NCBI GenBank assembly: GCA_017983495.1
Contig: JAGOBH010000011.1
Location: 1 to 64,000, forward strand
Reading direction: 5' to 3'
DNA length: 64,000 nt
From: Pyrinomonadaceae bacterium
Lineage (GTDB): Bacteria > Acidobacteriota > Blastocatellia > Pyrinomonadales > Pyrinomonadaceae
The notes under the pieces are model-generated. The model was not told the DNA's origin. It did no database searches and saw only the letters and a list, made by a program, of their open reading frames with translations. Positions within the stretch are counted from its first letter, which is position 1; the number at the start of each line of letters is the position of its first letter. This document shows positions 62,562-64,000 of this stretch, piece by piece. The translations under genes and the position numbers were made by a program.

Positions 62562-64000
62562 TTAATGTCCCTCCTCCTGTATGTCTGAAATGAGCGAGAT
62601 CTGCAATCCGCCTGTTTGTTTGCTATAAAGCAATGTCCTTGAATCCGGCGACCATGTGACACCTGAATAATATAGCGTCGTGTCGTTATTGGCGGTTACG
62701 CGGCGAGGTTCGCCGCCGGTCATCGGGACTAAATATAAGTTGTCGACTTCGTCTCCGCGAACAGTGTACACGATCCAACGCTGGTCTGGAGATATCCGCA
62801 TGCTTAATTGCCGGGCGTTTGGAAGCTGCAATTTGCGCCGCGATACCGTTCCGTCTGTCGGTACACGATATATATCAAAGCCTTGCTCGCTTTTCACCGC
62901 CACATACACACCATTCCCGTCATTAGCCCAGCCTAATAGAATTGTAGGGTAATTGAATCCTCCGAAAACGGTAATAATGTCATTCCCGTAAATCGAGACA
63001 CGAAATTCTTTTGCACTCGCATACGGGCCAACACCGACCGCCTCCAAAAATGCAATGCGATCTCCGTTAGGCGACCACTTGGGGGCGACCGCCTTCGTTT
63101 TACCATCGCTGAAATTAGTTATCGCCTTTTCTGCGGTTCCCTCTGCCGATACCGTCCAGATATTTTCCTGGCCATTCGTCCTTTTGACATAGGTAATACT
63201 CGACCCATCCGGCGACCACTCTAATGGATAAAAGTGTAGGTCGATAGGGGCAACCGAAAAAGAACCAGGGTGTATGCCGCCGGTCGTGACCTGCTTCTCG
63301 GATTGACCGTTGATCCCGGTCTTGAATATGTTCCTAAGGTTCCCGGCTTTTTTAATGAAAGCAATTTCGTCGCCGTTCGGAGACAGTCTTCCAAAACCAG
63401 CACTTTCCGCCAATACAGATTCCCCCGGAGGCTCTTCGCCATTGATCGAGCGTATCTTAATGGTGCTCTGCAAAATCGCAGCAACTTGAGGGATCGAATG
63501 GTAAATAACGCGGCCATCAGACGTAAACGCCGGCAATACGTTCATCCTTGTATTTGACGTAATTACGGTTTCGGTGTGAGAGGCAATATCGGTAGTAAAA
63601 AGGTTCGCCTCATTTGTGCTTGAAACGAAACTAATTCGATCTCCTGTAGGTGATACGACGGGATTAGTGGCGTTTTCGCTTCCAAACGTCAGCTGCTTCG
63701 GATCAGCGCCATCCAAACTCCCCACGAAGATCTGTTCCACATCGCCGACATCCTTACTGTACGTAAATCTGTGATTGTCCGGAAACCAATCCGGAGCATC
63801 AAACCCGTCGAATGATTCTGCAATACAACGGGCGTCATTTGCTCGAAGCGATTTGAGCCAGAGTTTCTTTTGCCCCCCAACGTAAGACATGGCCATGATC
63901 TTCGTCTCGTCAGGACTGATCGAGTAATATTGCTTGGTTTCGCTTTCAATTCCGGCAAGATCGACCGTCGTGAGTGAATTAGTCTCAAGATCCAATACAC
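62562..64000 (-). CDS. TolB/PD40 beta-propeller protein, N-terminus beyond the window
   Basis: The frame stays open to the right edge, so only the C-terminal 479 or so codons are present. It is a beta propeller of WD40-like PD40/TolB type: repeated blades such as YYSISPDETKIMAMSY, NPVVSPTGDRISFVSS, KWSPNGDRIAFLEA and GVTWSPDSRTLLYSKQ. In this kind of genome the missing N-terminus is often a Ser/Thr kinase or a DNA-binding regulatory domain, but nothing in the window shows which. A TTG at 63995 is a spurious internal start. Confidence 0.75.
   Translation of the reverse strand, partial: VLDLETNSLTTVDLAGIESETKQYYSISPDETKIMAMSYVGGQKKLWLKSLRANDARCIAESFDGFDAPDWFPDNHRFTYSKDVGDVEQIFVGSLDGADPKQLTFGSENATNPVVSPTGDRISFVSSTNEANLFTTDIASHTETVITSNTRMNVLPAFTSDGRVIYHSIPQVAAILQSTIKIRSINGEEPPGESVLAESAGFGRLSPNGDEIAFIKKAGNLRNIFKTGINGQSEKQVTTGGIHPGSFSVAPIDLHFYPLEWSPDGSSITYVKRTNGQENIWTVSAEGTAEKAITNFSDGKTKAVAPKWSPNGDRIAFLEAVGVGPYASAKEFRVSIYGNDIITVFGGFNYPTILLGWANDGNGVYVAVKSEQGFDIYRVPTDGTVSRRKLQLPNARQLSMRISPDQRWIVYTVRGDEVDNLYLVPMTGGEPRRVTANNDTTLYYSGVTWSPDSRTLLYSKQTGGLQISLISDIQEEGH

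Overview
The window is one contiguous stretch of bacterial chromosome of medium to moderately high GC, densely coded on both strands. No rRNA, tRNA, CRISPR array, prophage or intact insertion sequence was seen. The gene content suggests a Gram-negative-type heterotroph: lipoproteins with lipoboxes, a HlyD/MacB-type exporter, mreBCD-mrdA-rodA, a bacillithiol BshB1 homologue, TolB/PD40 and YCF48 propellers, and secreted proteins ending in a carboxypeptidase-regulatory-like domain. My best guess is Acidobacteriota, class Blastocatellia (Pyrinomonadaceae-like). This rests on family resemblance only; no marker RNA is present.

Layout. 0-2.5 kb: phosphate uptake (PhoU, DUF47 protein, PiT transporter). 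2.5-7.7 kb, minus strand: a tight six-gene run of HlyD adaptor, MacB/FtsX permease, LolD-type ATPase, OsmC protein, small CxxC thioredoxin and DUF318 permease. 8-12.9 kb: nadA, ferredoxin, CBS protein, Hsp20 and lon. 12.9-18.7 kb: a membrane polyferredoxin fused to TPRs, then two large secreted proteins that share a C-terminal domain. 19-27.2 kb: a complete elongasome cluster (mreB, mreC, mreD, mrdA, rodA, PBP1A) closed by a strong bidirectional terminator. 27.3-37.3 kb: small unrelated genes (esterase, lipoproteins, lipB, toxin-antitoxin pair, YCF48 protein, thioredoxin-like protein, metallo-hydrolase, bshB1) separated by repeat-rich intergenic DNA, most of it at 30.4-30.5, 31.1-31.4 and 32.6-34.5 kb.

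37.3-51 kb: a long co-directional SUF iron-sulfur cluster run (rrf2, sufB, sufC, sufD, sufS, sufU). It is interspersed with two RidA proteins, a DMT protein, an SbtA-type bicarbonate transporter, a PhzF protein, a GT39-like membrane protein, formate-THF ligase and a truncated haemoglobin. A promoter-like sequence ahead of rrf2 recurs ahead of a separate nfu gene at 59.5 kb, which suggests shared control of Fe-S assembly. 51-58 kb: glpD, a Ser-substituted GrdB/PrdB-like protein, small membrane proteins and surface-polysaccharide glycosyltransferases ending in a polyprenyl-phosphate sugar transferase, then prmC. 59-64 kb: nfu, a GAF-like protein with a long acidic linker, and a PD40 propeller protein cut by the window end.

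The most unusual material is non-coding: (i) heptanucleotide-periodic arrays at five places, the largest with 21 consecutive units running into the stop codon of a thioredoxin-like gene; (ii) 9-bp-periodic arrays at two places, one an inverted pair between mreB and mreC; (iii) several REP-like hairpin families, two of which keep base pairing while the arm sequence changes.
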